From: Capra hircus
Lineage: Eukaryota > Chordata > Mammalia > Artiodactyla > Bovidae
Assembly (NCBI RefSeq): GCF_001704415.2
Contig: NC_030826.1
Span: forward strand, 57,927,362 to 57,991,361
Direction: 5' to 3'
Length of the DNA stretch: 64,000 nucleotides
Shown: in pieces, positions 43,027-54,001 of the stretch
How positions within the stretch are numbered: position 1 is the stretch's first letter
How the letters are laid out: the number at the start of each line of letters is the position of its first letter
Made by a program: the position numbers and the translations under genes
The notes under the pieces: generated by a model
What the model was told of the DNA's origin: nothing
The model's database searches: none
Seen by the model: only the letters and a program-made list of their open reading frames with translations

Positions 43027-43505
43027 TTGGGAAATCTGTATGTAGGTCAGGAAGCAACAGGTAGAACTGGACATGGAACAACAAACTGGTTCCAAATAGG
43101 AAAAGGAGTACATCAAGGCTGTATATTGTCATCCTGCTTATTTAACTTCTATGCAGAGTACATCATGAGAAACGCTGGGCTGGAGGAAGCACAAGCTGGA
43201 ATCAAGATTGCCGGGAGAAATGTCAATAACCTCAGATATGCAGATGATGCCACCCTTATGGCAGAAAGTGAAGAAGAACTAAAGAGCCTCTTGATGAAAG
43301 TGAAAGAGGAGAGTGAGAATGTTAGCTTAAAGCTCAACATTCAGAAAACGAAGATCATGGCATCTGGTCCCATCACTTCATGGCAAATAGATGTGGAAAC
43401 AGAGAGAGACTTTATTTTGGGGGTCTTCAAAATCACGGCAGATGGTGATTGCAGCCATGAAATTAAAAGATGCTTACTCCTTGGAAGGAAAGTTATGACC
43501 AACCT
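43027..43505 (+). pseudogene. BovB reverse transcriptase remnant
   Basis: A plus-strand frame of about 160 codons keeps the RTE reverse-transcriptase palm (GCILSSCLFNFYAEYIMR) and the catalytic YADD box at 43237-43248, followed by ESEEELKSLLMKVKEESENV and downstream motifs IMASGPITSWQID and SHEIKRCLLLGRKVMTNLD. The start is created by 5' truncation, so fingers and endonuclease are absent. The frame runs into the BovA2 insertion and ends in it. Fragment of a mobile-element enzyme, not a host gene. Confidence 0.9.
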
Positions 43506-43516
43506 AGACAGCATAT

Positions 43517-43779
43517 GGAGAAGGTGATGGCACCCCACTCCAGTGCTCTTGCCTGGAAAATCCCATGGACGGGGGAACCTGGTAGGCTGCAGTCCATGGG
43601 GTCGCGAAGAGTCGGACACAACTGAGCGTCTTCACTTTCACTTTTCGCTTTCATGCATTAGAGAAGGAAATGGCAACCCACTCCAGTGTTCTTGCCTGGA
43701 GAATCCCAGGGACGGGGGAGCCTGGTGGGCTGCCGTCTATGGGGTCACACAGAGTCAGACACAACTGAAATGACTTAGC
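43517..43779 (+). repeat. BovA2 dimeric SINE nested in BovB
   Basis: Two sense Bov-A monomers joined by TCACTTTCACTTTTCGCTTTC. Perfect 11-bp duplication AGACAGCATAT at 43506-43516 and 43780-43790; removing the insert rejoins BovB at GACAGCATATTCAAAAGCAG. Confidence 0.97.
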
Positions 43780-44289
43780 AGACAGCATATTCAAAAGCAG
43801 AGACATTACTTTACCAACAAAGGTCCATCTAGTCAAGGCTATGGTTTTTCCAGTAGTCATGTATAGATGTGAGAGCTGGACAATAAAGAAAGCTGAACAC
43901 CAAAGAACTGATGCTTTTGAACTGTGGTGTTGGAGAAGACTCTTGAGAGTCCCTTGGACTGCAAGGAGATCCAACCAGTCCATCCTAAAGAAGATCAGTC
44001 CTGAATATTCATTGGAAGAACTGATGCTAAAGCTGAAACTCCAATACTTTGGCCACCTGATATGAAGAACTGACTCATTGGAAAAGACCCTGATGCTGGG
44101 AAAGATTGAAGGTGGGAGGAGAAGGGGACGACAGAAGATGAGATGGTTAGATGGCATCACCAACTCAATGGAGATGAGTTTGAGTGAACTCTGGGAGTTG
44201 GTGATGGACAGGGAGGCCTGGCGTGCTGCAGTCCATGGGGTCACAAAGAGCTGGACACCACTGAGCGACTGAACTGAACTGAACTGAAC

Positions 44290-44480
44290 TGATGCCGGGA
44301 AAGACTGAAGACAGGACGGGAAGGGGATGTCAGAGGACAAGACTGTTGAATGGCATCACCGACTCAATGGACATGAGTTTGAGCAAGCTCTGAGAGACGG
44401 TAAAGGATGGGGAGACCTGGCGTGCTGCAGTCCGTGGGGTCGCAAAGAGTCAGACACGACTGAGACGGAACAGCATCAGC
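44290..44480 (+). mobile_element. Older BovB copy, right part
   Basis: Sense: GATGCCGGGAAAGACTGAAG, GAATGGCATCACCGACTCAATG, GAGTTTGAGCAAGCTCTGAG, GAGTCAGACACGACTGAGAC. Continuation of the part at 42772-43025. Confidence 0.92.
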
Positions 44481-45599
44481 AAATAGCACAGAGACTTAAG
44501 AATCTGAGATTTTCTATAACCACCTTTAACATATGTTGACCCCTGCTTGTTTGAGACATTCAATTTTTTTTCTTTTTTTTTTGCCGTCTCTGATAACAAC
44601 CCCCCTTTGACTACTCTGTCTTTAGTCAGCAACTTCCCAGGGAGAAGCAACCGAGGCTACAGTGGGAGACCTCGAGGAGAATGGGCAGGGAGGACGTAAA
44701 CCCACTGCCGTCTGCAGAGCGTCTTCCATCTCCAGGTCTGCGTCAGCATGGAACCTCCAGGGGCCTCCTAGCTTGAAGAACTAGTGGCATCTCTCCCTGG
44801 CCTTGCCTGGGCTCCGACCAGTTTTCACAGAACTCTGATCTTGGCAGTGCAGGCTTGGAAGCCAAAAGTAGACTCTTTATACTTTGATCCTTAAAGAAAC
44901 TGGAACAAATCTCGTTGTTTATTAAAAAAAAAAAAAAAAAAAAAGAGGCAAGGGTGAGTTTCCCTGGGGTGTGGGGAGGATTGTGCTGGGAAAGAAGGCA
45001 CGTGGTCCAAGCAAAGCCTGCTGAGAAAAGTCTTCCAGTTGGATGGGGTTCCTACGTTTCTCCGGGCAAAGGGGAGATCTACTCGCAGATAAGAATCAGC
45101 TCATCACCCTCCGAGCAGCAGCTGGGCGGGCAGCCAGGTTGGGAAGAACAATGATTTCCTCACTTTTAAATCTGATTATTATTTCAGAGTTATTGGAAGT
45201 CTGTGATGCGTTTGGCTCAGCAGCCAACATGCAGGAGGAGGAGGCAGCCTAGTGGGATTCACGCTTTCCTCTTTGCTTTTTCCATTTTTCATCAACTGAG
45301 TCAGCATCTCACTAGTTAAGAGACGCTGAGCCAAATCTCATGGGATCGCCAGAGAGCCACCAAAATGGTACCCGCCTCGCTCTCCTCCCAGCCCCCAGGT
45401 CAAGTCGGCCTGCTCCTTGCACTCATGCCCACCCCACCTCTTTCTGCATCTGTGTCAACGAGATGAAGTGTCTATTTCATTTAAAACGACTCTAGGATGG
45501 ATGGTTTTCTATTGCCTTGAAACAAACCATCCCGGTGATTACCATGGCATTATAACTTGAAAGAGAAGAGAAAAGGTTTGGGACGGCAGACATTCTCTT
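44481..45599. other. No recognised element; poly-A run
   Basis: About 1.1 kb unassigned. A T-run region lies at 44563-44581 and 21 consecutive A at 44924-44944. No retrocopy or coding sequence recognised upstream of the A-run. Confidence 0.4.
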
Positions 45600-45780
45600 T
45601 TCCTATTTGCTTTTAATATTTATTGAGCACTACTGTCTGTTGGACTCAATGTGTTATGGATTATTTAGCTCGCTCCTCGGACCTCCTTACGAGACAGGCC
45701 CTGTGTTATCGGCCCCATTTGACGACTGTGGAAAGAGGCTGGGAAAACGACAGGGGCTCCCTGAGCCAGGAAGTTCACGT
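45600..45780 (-). repeat. MIR SINE
   Basis: Antisense: TTAATATTTATTGAGCACTAC, CCTTACGAGACAGGCCCTG, CCCATTTGACGACTGTGGAAAG. Decayed. Confidence 0.65.
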
Positions 45781-46473
45781 TCATCTTCTCATCAAGTCCC
45801 CGGATGAACCACTCTGCGTCCTGCCTCCTGCGCTTCTGAACTTTGGTCAGAGCCTGATGTTCTAAAATATCAAAAGCCGATGGACAAGTTTTCAGGAACT
45901 GAATTAAAACTTGGGTTTGCAGAAATGTTTATAATTAGTGGTCTGACACGTCAAACATCTTGAAGTTGAAAGCATCCATTTAAGGATGCATGCTTATGTT
46001 TTATTTTTGCTTCTGAGACCAAACTGGAGCTCTCTTATCTTCACGTTGGAAAAGATCATTGGAAAACCAAGTTGTCTTGGGATAATCTCAGTGCAGTTCA
46101 CTCAGGGATGGAGCAGCTGGTTGGCTTGTTGAGCAAGCTATCCGAAGGTGGGATAATCTCACCCACTGGATCCAAGATGGCACACCTGTTGGTGACCCTC
46201 CGGGAGATTACTAGTCCTGGGACTCCCTGCGAGTGGCTCTCATGAGGAATTGTTTCACCCCCACCCCCTCCATGTGCCCATTAGAGAAGCTCAGGATGAA
46301 ACAATCTGGATATGAGTAAGTGCTATAGGTGTTTGCAGATGAAGCCAAGATTTTTGCAGTTGGTTGGGATTGTGGTTTATGGCCAGGTGCAGAGTTGTTT
46401 ATGGACTGTTAGTGGAAAGAGCAGGCAGAGTAGAGGGAGCCGACGGCAAATACTGTATCCTCCAGGGCCAGGA
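45781..46473. other. No recognised element
   Basis: About 690 bp unassigned; no coding signal. Confidence 0.4.
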
Positions 46474-46642
46474 ACGCCAACCTCCGGGATCTAACGCCTG
46501 ATCATCCGAGGGGGAGCTGATGCAATAATAATAGAAATAGAGCTCACGATCAATGTGATCATCCCCAAACCATCCCCCACCTGAGGTCCGTGGAAAAACT
46601 GTCTTCCATGGAACCAGTCCTTGGGGTCCAAAAAGTTGGGGG
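46474..46642 (+). mobile_element. MER1-type hAT-Charlie element, partial
   Basis: GGATCTAACGCCTGATCATCC, GATCATCCCCAAACCATCCCC, GGTCCGTGGAAAAACTGTCTTCC and CCAAAAAGTTGGGGG. Same family as 12974-13186, opposite orientation. Confidence 0.85.
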
Positions 46643-46789
46643 CATTTCATGGATGGCTCATGGATGCCCCTGAGAAAGTTGAAGTAGAATATTTAAGTCA
46701 AGTTTCCATATAAATCACTGTTGATCTCGAAGAGATTTATCATCAGGAGATGAGTCAGTCACATTGCTAGGTCCTGAGTTAGCACTGGG

Positions 46790-47055
46790 TATTGCTAAAG
46801 CTGAAGCTCTGATATTTTGGCTACCTGATGCGAAGAGCTGACTCATTGGAAAAGACCCTGATGCTGGGAAAGATTGAGGGCAAAAGGAGAAGGGGGCGGG
46901 GGCGGTAGAGGATGAGATGGTTAGATAGTATCAGCGACTCAGTGAACATGAATTTGAGCAAGTTCTGGGAGGTAGCAAAGGACAGAGGGGATTGGAGGGC
47001 TGCGGACCAAGGGCATGCAAAGAGTCAGACACGACTTAGTGACTGAACAACAGCG
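46790..47055 (+). mobile_element. BovB LINE 3' fragment
   Basis: Sense: GCTAAAGCTGAAGCTCTGAT, TTTTGGCTACCTGATGCGAAG, AAAGACCCTGATGCTGGGAAAG, CACGACTTAGTGACTGAAC. Confidence 0.94.
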
Positions 47056-47793
47056 AGGACACTATTCAGTGGGATTTTAACAGAGGAACAAGTCAGATAG
47101 CAGGGAGCGGGGATGATTTCTTGTTTTCCAAAGGAGTAATCGATAATCACGGCCTGGCCGGAGTTGCAGTGCCCATGGGGTCGATTCTAGGAGACCATTT
47201 CTGAAATAGCCCTTCAGAGCAAAAAGGTGTGTGCGTCACTGGGCTGAACCCAAGAGTCTGAGCGAGGCAGACCCTCAGGTTGATGACCGCACCCCGGCAC
47301 GTCTGGAAGGTCCTTTGTCAGGTTGACAGTGTCTGACAAATGCGCCCGTGACTCATCAGCTGTTGAGCATCACTCCCGAAGCCTCCCCACCTCCCAGTCT
47401 GCGTCCTTTCCAGGCCCTCATCAAGGGGACCAAAGACTCGGATGTGTACAGCGGATGATCTGTTCTGGGATGCAGGCTGCACCATCGCGCAAAGAAGCCA
47501 CTCAAACGGTGACCAGGTCTGGCTTCCTCGGCACCACTTCCCCTCGTCTGAGGGACCAGTATGGAAGGAATGGTCCAGGGACCCAGGGAGAGCAGAGCTA
47601 CTCGCCGCCTACCGGAGTCATTCACGAGAGTATAGGTGTACTTCCAGAAGGTACAGGAAGTTGGCTCAAATCCCTTCCCGCACTTCCGGAGAGCCAGGCC
47701 CTAGAAAATGCGGGTGCACGTGTTCGAGAAGATGTCAGGCATCTGCCCAGTTTTTTGTGTGTTTTCGTTCTCCTTCCACAGATGCTCTTCTTG
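47056..47793. other. No recognised element
   Basis: About 740 bp without a named repeat. A plus-strand frame of 215 codons (47323-47970) covers most of it but ends inside the CHR SINE, and a second frame of 144 codons overlaps it, so coding is not supported. Confidence 0.4.
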
Positions 47794-48104
47794 AATTTTA
47801 TTTATTTATTTTTGGCTGTGCTGGGTCTGTTGCCGAGAAGGCTTTTCTCTATTGCGGAGCTCAGGTTTCTCCCTGAAGTGGCTTCTCTTACTGCGGAGCA
47901 CAGGCTCCAGGCACACAGGCTTCGGTATTTGCGGCCTGTGGGCTCAGTGGTTGCAGTTCCCGGGCTCTAGAGCACAGCCTCAATAGTTGTGGAGCAAAGG
48001 CTTAGTCGCTCTAAGGCATGTGGGATCTTCCCGGACTAGGAATCGAACTTGTGTCTCCAGCATTGGCGGGTGGATTCTTAACCACAGAGCCACCAGGCAA
48101 GTCC
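47794..48104 (-). repeat. CHR-1 type SINE, long form
   Basis: Antisense: TATTTATTTTTGGCTGTGCTGG, CTATTGCGGAGCTCAGG, GGGCTCTAGAGCACAGCC, GGCATGTGGGATCTTCCCGG, AACCACAGAGCCACCAGG. A tRNA-derived cetartiodactyl SINE. Confidence 0.88.
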
Positions 48105-48235
48105 TTCATGGATGCTTTGATGCCCAAAGTGTCCTTGAGTTGGTTAGTACAATAAGCTATTGCAATTATTGAGGGAATAAATGGGATAAATGAGAGCACT
48201 AAGGGAGCAGAGGTCAGCGCTTATAAAAACGACTG

Positions 48236-48434
48236 AGGGACTTTCCTCGCAGTCCATTGTTTAGGGCTTCATCTTCCAGTGGTGAAGTGGGGGGGTCTGT
48301 GGGTTCGGTCCCTGGCTGGGGAGTCAAGATCCCACAAGCTTCACAGTCAAAAAAAAAATAAAACATAAAAGAGAAGCAATATTGTAACAAATCCAGTAAA
48401 GACTTTTAAAAATGGTCCGCATGAAAAAAAAAAA
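48236..48434 (+). repeat. CHR-2 type SINE
   Basis: Sense: GGGACTTTCCTCGCAGTCC, GTTCGGTCCCTGGCTGGG, then GCAATATTGTAACAAATCC and a long A-rich tail. Confidence 0.9.
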
Positions 48435-48765
48435 AACTTAAAAAAAAATAAAAGCAATTGAATCATTTCTCCTCACTCTTTCAGAACACAGTTTAAGGTC
48501 AGGGCCAAGAGAAGACATTTTCTGGGAAATTGGTAATGCTTGGAATATTGCTGGGAAAATGAAAAGTTTAATAGCTATCATTTTGAGAGTATGATATGTA
48601 GCAGGTATTGTACTAAGAGTTTGGCTTTGTTTGTTTATAAATGCATTTATATCTTGCATAAATCAGAAAAAGAATGGCTTCTCCCATCAAGAAGTACTAT
48701 TTTTCCAACCCTTGAAACTGGGTGTGGCTTTGCGTCTTGGGTTAATGTGTTTTGGTTTGTTTTTT

Positions 48766-48832
48766 AACTGGAGTATTGCTTCGCAATGCTGTGTTGGTTG
48801 CTGCTACGCAGGAAAGTGAATCAGCTACACGG
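48766..48832 (-). mobile_element. L1 3' terminus fragment
   Basis: TTAACTGGAGTATTGCTTCG, CAATGCTGTGTTGGTTGCTG, GCAGGAAAGTGAATCAGC is the last 65 or so bases of a ruminant L1, antisense. It directly abuts the satellite-like block. Confidence 0.8.
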
Positions 48833-48841
48833 GAAACTTCT

Positions 48842-49028
48842 TGAGTTGCATGAAGTGTGTCAAGTACCCTTTCGAGTTTCAAGAGGGAACATGGGATATC
48901 TCTCGAGACACTGCAGCGGAAAAGAGCCTCATTTCGCGTTAAGGGGAGAATCTCCTGGCTTTTCTCCAGTTGCAGCGGGCAGCTTGGGGTTCCTCTCGAG
49001 TTGCGACGGGGACCTCGGGGATTTTTGT
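48842..49028. repeat. Six 31-bp units, satellite-like
   Basis: Units begin at 48842, 48873, 48904, 48935, 48966 and 48997, an exact 31-bp spacing five times over. Each starts near CGAGTTGCAACGGG with variation and most carry a GGG and a downstream T-rich end; the last unit starts CGAGTTGCGACGGGGACCTC. Bovine satellites of the 1.711/1.715 group are built from 31-bp sub-repeats, so this is probably an isolated fragment of such DNA. Confidence 0.8.
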
Positions 49029-49086
49029 ATTTCTTTTCCATTCAGGTCACCACAGAGCCCTGCAATGTCTGTTCTCATTTGTTGTC

Positions 49087-49185
49087 TTTAACGTTTAACA
49101 TGCCCTGTCTCATTTCATTGTTACCACTCTGAGGTTGGTAGAATTACCCCCATTTTACAGATGAGGAAGTTGAGGATCCATCCAT
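49087..49185 (-). repeat. MIR SINE
   Basis: Antisense: CTCATTTCATTGTTACCACTC, CCCCCATTTTACAGATGAGG, AAGTTGAGGATCC. Confidence 0.75.
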
Positions 49186-49814
49186 GAGAAAATTTGCGTT
49201 TCCTCCCCATTTGCATTTCTAGTAATAGCAGCGTTCGGATGGGAAGGCAAGTCTGTCCGCAGACCTTAGGACTTCGGCGGATTATTTAAACCTCAGCCTT
49301 GGACGCCTGGCGTCTGTGGTCTGTTAATCTGACTTGTGGGCACGGTGTGGATGCTGCAGTGACATCCCACCGCACCGATAACCTCGCCACCCAAGGCATC
49401 TCTCTCCCCACATGATCCCTTCTCACCCCGTCCCCCCTCTTCTGAGGTTTCTTGCTCGCCAGCTTCCTCTTCTCCTCGTTGTGAAATGGTTCTGTCTCTG
49501 TTGCTGCCTGTCCCAGCCCTTAGGCGAGAGGCGCTGAAGTCAATTCCCTAGGTCTGCCCTGACCTGTCTGTCGCATCTCACACCGCACCGGGGAGGCTTC
49601 TCCTCTCGGCTTTGTTAATCACTTCCATTTGGCATTGTGTGAGTTTTATGGTCTTTACTTCCGCCCTCGCTCTGCCCTGTTCAATTATGTTTACCTTTGA
49701 AAGCAACACTGGAAGGGAAAAATCTCTGCCTTCTGCCAGATGTTAAACAAGAAAAGCGCTCCTTAGACACACACATTTGCACATTTCTGCCTCCAGTTTT
49801 TCTCTTTATTTTAT
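49186..49814. other. No recognised element
   Basis: About 630 bp unassigned; pyrimidine-rich in the middle. Confidence 0.4.
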
Positions 49815-50007
49815 TTAAGATTTTTTTTTGATGTGGACCATTTTGAAAGTCTTTATTGAATGTGTTACAATATCGCTTCTGTTTTATGTTCTGGTGTTTT
49901 GGCCCCAAGGCATGTGGGATCTTAACTCCCTGACCGGGGATTGAACTCGCACCCCCTGCCTGCACTGGGAGGTGAAGTCTTAACCGCTGGACCGCCAGGG
50001 AAGTCCC
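49815..50007 (-). repeat. CHR-2 type SINE
   Basis: Antisense: GATGTGGACCATTTTGAAAG, TCTTTATTGAATGTGTTACAA, GGCATGTGGGATCTTAACTCC, CTGGACCGCCAGGGAAGTCC. Confidence 0.94.
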
Positions 50008-50100
50008 TTCTTCTTTGACACACATGGATAAATAGAGAGAGAGCAAAGACCAGCTCCTTGTTTTTAACAATGAGCAGAAGGCATGTTGTCCTGGGGTATG

Positions 50101-50312
50101 TGTGTTCATGCCTGCTCAGTTGCTCAGTTGTATCCAACTCTTTGCGACCCCATGGACTGCAGCCCACCAGGCTCCTCCGTCCCTGGGATTTTCCTGGCAA
50201 GAATGCTGGAGTGGGCTGCCATTTCCTCCTCGACCCAGGGACCAAACCCATGTCTCCGGCTTCTCCTGCATTGACATGGGAATTCTTTACCCCTGAGCCA
50301 CCTGGAAAGCCC
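50101..50312 (-). repeat. Bov-tA SINE
   Basis: Antisense: GCTCAGTTGCTCAGTTGTATCC, CCTGGGATTTTCCTGGC, GAGCCACCTGGAAAGCC. Flanked by TTGTCCTGGGGTATG (50086-50100) and TTGTCTTGGGGTATG (50313-50327), 14 of 15 matching. Confidence 0.96.
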
Positions 50313-50334
50313 TTGTCTTGGGGTATGAGGTCCC

Positions 50335-50462
50335 TAAATTAATGCATCTCACACTTGAATGCACATAGAAATCACCAGGGCTCACAGAAAATACTGATTC
50401 TGATTCAGTAGGTCTTGAGTCTGAGATTCCACATTTCATGCCAGGAGGTCACAGATGATGCT
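50335..50462 (+). mobile_element. MER5A-type hAT element, partial
   Basis: CACTTGAATGCACATAGAAATC, CTGATTCTGATTCAGTAGG, GAGATTCCACATTTCATGCC. Non-autonomous hAT-Charlie. Confidence 0.75.
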
Positions 50463-51481
50463 CTACCTAAGGATCCAAGTTTTCCCTGCCCTCTTCCTTC
50501 CGCTCCGCCCTCTCTGGCCCTGGGGTTTCTCGCTCTCCATCTTCCAAGGAGTGCCCTTGCCTCGGGAGCTCTTCTGGGCTTCTCGGTCATGCAGGATCTC
50601 CCACGAATGCTGTGCCCATCTCAGCGGGATCACCTTTAATGGCCAAGAACCTTTTATGGTTTAGGCTGGAGTCTCCCCACTAAGCCCTTCCCAGGATAAC
50701 AGTTAGTTGTGCCTGGCTGGTAGACAAAAGAAGCGCATTTTGTTGGAGCCAGTTTTCCCCAAAACGTTAAAGGCACCTTTATCTCCAGGTAATTAAAGCT
50801 CTGACTGATGAATGCATAATTACGCATAAGCCGGACTCAAATGATCACCTTGGTCTTTCATCTCTGAGCTTACTTCACGCAGAGAGGTAACCGTCCCGGG
50901 CGTGCTTTAGAGAATAGCTATTTGGAGGTGTCTGAGTTGGGTGGAGCCCTCCCGGGGCTGGCCGGCCCCACGATGACTGTGATCTGTGAAGGTCAGAGTT
51001 GTGTCTGTCTCCATGGAGTTGTGGCTTTGGTGGCTGCAGGGGCCTTGGGGAAGGTGTAACACTGCTCAGGATTTGCCAGACTGTTTGGAGGTTCAAACTC
51101 CAGCTGGTGGATCTGGCCCCGTTCTGCTTGTGGATGAAAGGGCAGACGGGGCTCTGCCGTCTCTGGCACCTGGATCTCTGACCTCCCCCGACCCCCTCGC
51201 TGCTTGAGAACAGGCTCGTCCTTCATCTGGCCATCCTTGGCCCTAGCTAAGCCGGTTTCACTGCTGGCCTGTGACTGTCTCACCCGGATCTGGGTCAGCG
51301 CTGACTTCTCACCTCCTGGGAAGATGTTCGTGGAAGCAGGGGGAGTGCTGGGTAGATTTCCAGGTCTCAGAACACCTGAACCAAAAGAGACCCATCGAGT
51401 GAGGGTGGAATTCCCGGGTTTCAGAGGCCAAATGAGTTCAACCCACCCCCCACCGTGAGCTCTGCAGCGGGTGCGTGCTCA
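50463..51481. other. No recognised repeat
   Basis: About 1 kb without named repeats; includes the candidate regulatory block at 50755-50860 and no recognised exon. Confidence 0.4.
50755..50860. promoter_or_regulatory. Candidate conserved non-coding block
   Basis: TAATTA at 50790-50795 and the near-palindrome ATGCATAATTACGCAT at about 50813-50828 sit 20 bases apart in repeat-free sequence. These resemble homeodomain and POU sites. Function is inferred from motif clustering only. Confidence 0.3.
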
Positions 51482-51641
51482 GCCTGTAGCCCGCCAGGCT
51501 CCTCCGTCCATGGAATGTCCCAGACAAGAATACTGGAGTGGGGTGCCGTTTCCTCCTCCACGGCATCCTCCAGACCCAGGGATCGAACCTTCTCTTGCAT
51601 TGGCAGGAGGACTCTTTACCGCTGGATCACCGGGGCAGCCA
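51482..51641 (-). repeat. Bov-tA SINE, 3' truncated
   Basis: Antisense: GTAGCCCGCCAGGCTCCTCC, AGACAAGAATACTGGAGTGG, ACCCAGGGATCGAACCTTC, GCTGGATCACCGGGGCAGCC. It lacks the end of the Bov-A body. Confidence 0.93.
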
Positions 51642-51845
51642 CAGATCACATCTGCAACAGACGACCACACGTTCAGCTCTTCTGAGTCCCCGGTTTCTCA
51701 GCTGAGATGGACACTGAGGCATCACCTTCAGGGGGTGGATTTGGTGAAAGGAGGTCTGCTTTGGCTAAGCACATGGTCTGGCTATGTTTCGGTATTACTG
51801 TACCTTTGCGTAGTGGAGAGATGTAGAGATAGTGCAGGACAGGGA

Positions 51846-52059
51846 GGGGCTTCCCAGGTGGCACAAGTTACAAAGAACCGGCCTGCCGACGCAGGAGACC
51901 CAGGTTCGATCCCTGGGTAGGGAAGATCCCCTGGAGGAGACCATGGCAACCCACTCCAGTTTTCTTGCCTGGAGAATGCCATGGACAGAGGGGCCTGGTG
52001 GGCTACAGTTCATGGGGTCACAAAAAGTCAGAAATGAGAGAGCGACGGAACAACAACAA
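51846..52059 (+). repeat. Bov-tA SINE
   Basis: Sense: GGGGCTTCCCAGGTGGCAC, GGTTCGATCCCTGGGTAGGG, TCTTGCCTGGAGAATGCC, GAGAGCGACGGAACAACAACAA. Confidence 0.96.
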
Positions 52060-52799
52060 ATACTTCTGAATGCTCCTTGGCTGCTGTGGACCAACAGGAA
52101 TTGTTTGAGTCACCGCTTTGAGGGTTCCTTCCTCCCTAGCAGATCCTCGAAAGCTGTTGAACCCCACGGGACGGGTGCAGCGGACTGCTTCTTTGAATGG
52201 TTGGTATGGGGGTTACAGCTAACTCTCGTCTGATCTCCACAAGTGCAGGGTCTCATGTGGGGGCCAATTAGCTGGGTCTAAACATACATGATAAAATAAA
52301 GGAAATCATCCGAAGGCATTCACGGGTAAGTAGCCCTTTGATGCGTAACTGCTACCTGCCATGCTCGGCGCTGTGTATTTTTCAGACGTTAATTTACCCT
52401 CTACTTTCACTGGCCTACTTTTGAGGCTTAGAGAGGCAACTCCTCCCAGTTTGTATTACAGTTAACTCACCCATACAGGGATCCCGCTCCCAATAAAGAG
52501 ATTTGACACCACTGTTCTTTTAAGCCTGAGGTCTTGGCTATTTTTTTTCTTTTTTCAATTCATAGACAAGTTTCTCAAATGTACCTCCCTTCCCGTATAA
52601 GACATTCATCCTTCAATTCGCCTGAAACGAGGCTTCCACTCCCAGCTGTCTGCTGACTGTCACTGAAAGGCCAATAACAGCTCTTCGTTGTCCCGTTCAA
52701 TCATCTTTTCTCCTTGAGGCATCTCTTTCTTTTCTACATTCCACTGTTGATGGAAGCATTTTCCTTCGACTCTAAGACAGTGTTTCCAGTTCATCTCCT
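52060..52799. other. No recognised element
   Basis: About 740 bp unassigned. Confidence 0.4.
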
Positions 52800-53480
52800 C
52801 CCTCTTGCCTCACTCCTCTCTTTGCTGCCTTTTTCCATCTTCGTACTTAGGATTTCGGTCTGATTTCCATAGCACATTCCTTGAAGAACTCATCTGCGGT
52901 CACAGTTTCAGCTCTATCTTTTATGCCAACCGTTGTCTAAACTTGCATCTTCAGACTTCTCCTCTAATGAGCTACAGGCATGGGCACCTGAACCCCTCGA
53001 GATGTCTGGGCAGGACCTCCACAAGCCTAAGATACACTCTCTGTCCCTCTGTGACTCTCCTTTCACTTTCTGGTATCTGTTTTTCCCAAGGTAAAAGGCC
53101 CTCCCCGCCGCCCACACCAAGGAGAAATCCGTTACCTTTGACCACTCCATGGTCTGACCCTCATGTTCAGCTTTGTACCCTAGACCTACAGGCCCGGTTC
53201 CTGACCACACAGCCCGTCCCTCTATGAGGCCCTGAACACCTCACATCTGGCTTACTGGCACGATTTCCCAAATGCTTTAAATTCTTTCATCCGTTCTCCA
53301 GACTGGGGCACTCTATGCCACCCAGCCAAAGTATTTCTTCTTCTGGAAACGCCAACTTTATTATATTTGTCTGCCTGGAAAGCCTACGAAACCAGTGACA
53401 CAAGCCTTGACTTGACTTGAGAAGTTCTCCGTGATCTCTCTTTCTTTCCGAACTGCCCCGCCACTGATCACCCACAGAAA
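52800..53480 (+). repeat. Possible L2 ORF remnant
   Basis: CTTCAGACTTCTCCTCTAATG, GGGCACCTGAACCCCTCG, TGTCTGCCTGGAAAGCC and GAAGTTCTCCGTGATCTC follow the order of sense-strand L2 reverse-transcriptase sequence, but with much decay. Confidence 0.4.
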
Positions 53481-54001
53481 CACTTGGCTCAAGTCAAATT
53501 AGACTGCGTTCTAATTAGGATCGAGTTCCATTGCCAGTAACAGGATAGCCCCAAATAACAGAGACGTAAACCACTCAGAGGCTTGCTTCTCTCTTATTTC
53601 AAAGACCCGGTCTAGGCAGCCCAGGACAGGAATGGTGTTCTGCATCCAGGTGCGCGGAGACCCAGCCTGCTTCTGTCCTGTTGCTTCCTTGTGTGACCTC
53701 CAGTGCCAAGGTCACCCTAGATAACGATTAGCCATTTGACATCAAACTCTCCAACCCGCAGTCCAGCCAGAAAGGAGGAAGGAGCAAAGGATACAGGTTT
53801 TTCCTTTGAAGATATTAGTTGAAAATTGGACGGATAGTTTCCCCTTAAATCTCATGGGTCACAGTTAAGTTATGTGACCATATGCAGGCGCAAAGGAGAC
53901 TGAGAAATGTGTATTTACTGTTGGGGGGGGAGGGGGCAAGTTCTTGTTCGTGCCAGGCTAAGATTCAGGGTTTTGATACGAAAGCAAGAAGTAGGAATAG
54001 C
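53481..54001. other. Unnamed old repeat and unassigned DNA
   Basis: 53510-53790 (CAGTAACAGGATAGCCCC, CAGCCCAGGACAGGAATGG, CAGCCAGAAAGGAGGAAGG) has the look of an old dispersed mammalian repeat that I cannot name. A G-run is at 53923-53935. Confidence 0.35.

Larger units (their letters stand above)
43023..44291 (+). mobile_element. Younger BovB copy inserted in older BovB
   Basis: Sense BovB beginning GAAATCTGTATGTAGGTCAGG in the reverse-transcriptase region and running to the family 3' end, whose tail is a short array of ACTGA units (44269-44291). It is itself split by a BovA2 dimer at 43517-43779. Closer to family consensus than the copy surrounding it. Confidence 0.94.

Noticed and set aside
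43651..44340. Longest minus-strand frame, 229 codons
   Set aside because: It is the antisense of BovB and BovA2 sequence; the real coding remnant of BovB is on the plus strand.
44880..44944. 21-base A-run as the tail of a processed pseudogene
   Set aside because: No polyadenylation signal at proper distance, no recognisable retrocopy upstream and no flanking duplication seen.
47323..47970. 215-codon frame, with a short part resembling a spaced PG-rich pattern
   Set aside because: Ends inside a CHR SINE, overlaps another long frame, has no clear splice sites and no family I can recognise. An RNA or protein search could reopen it.
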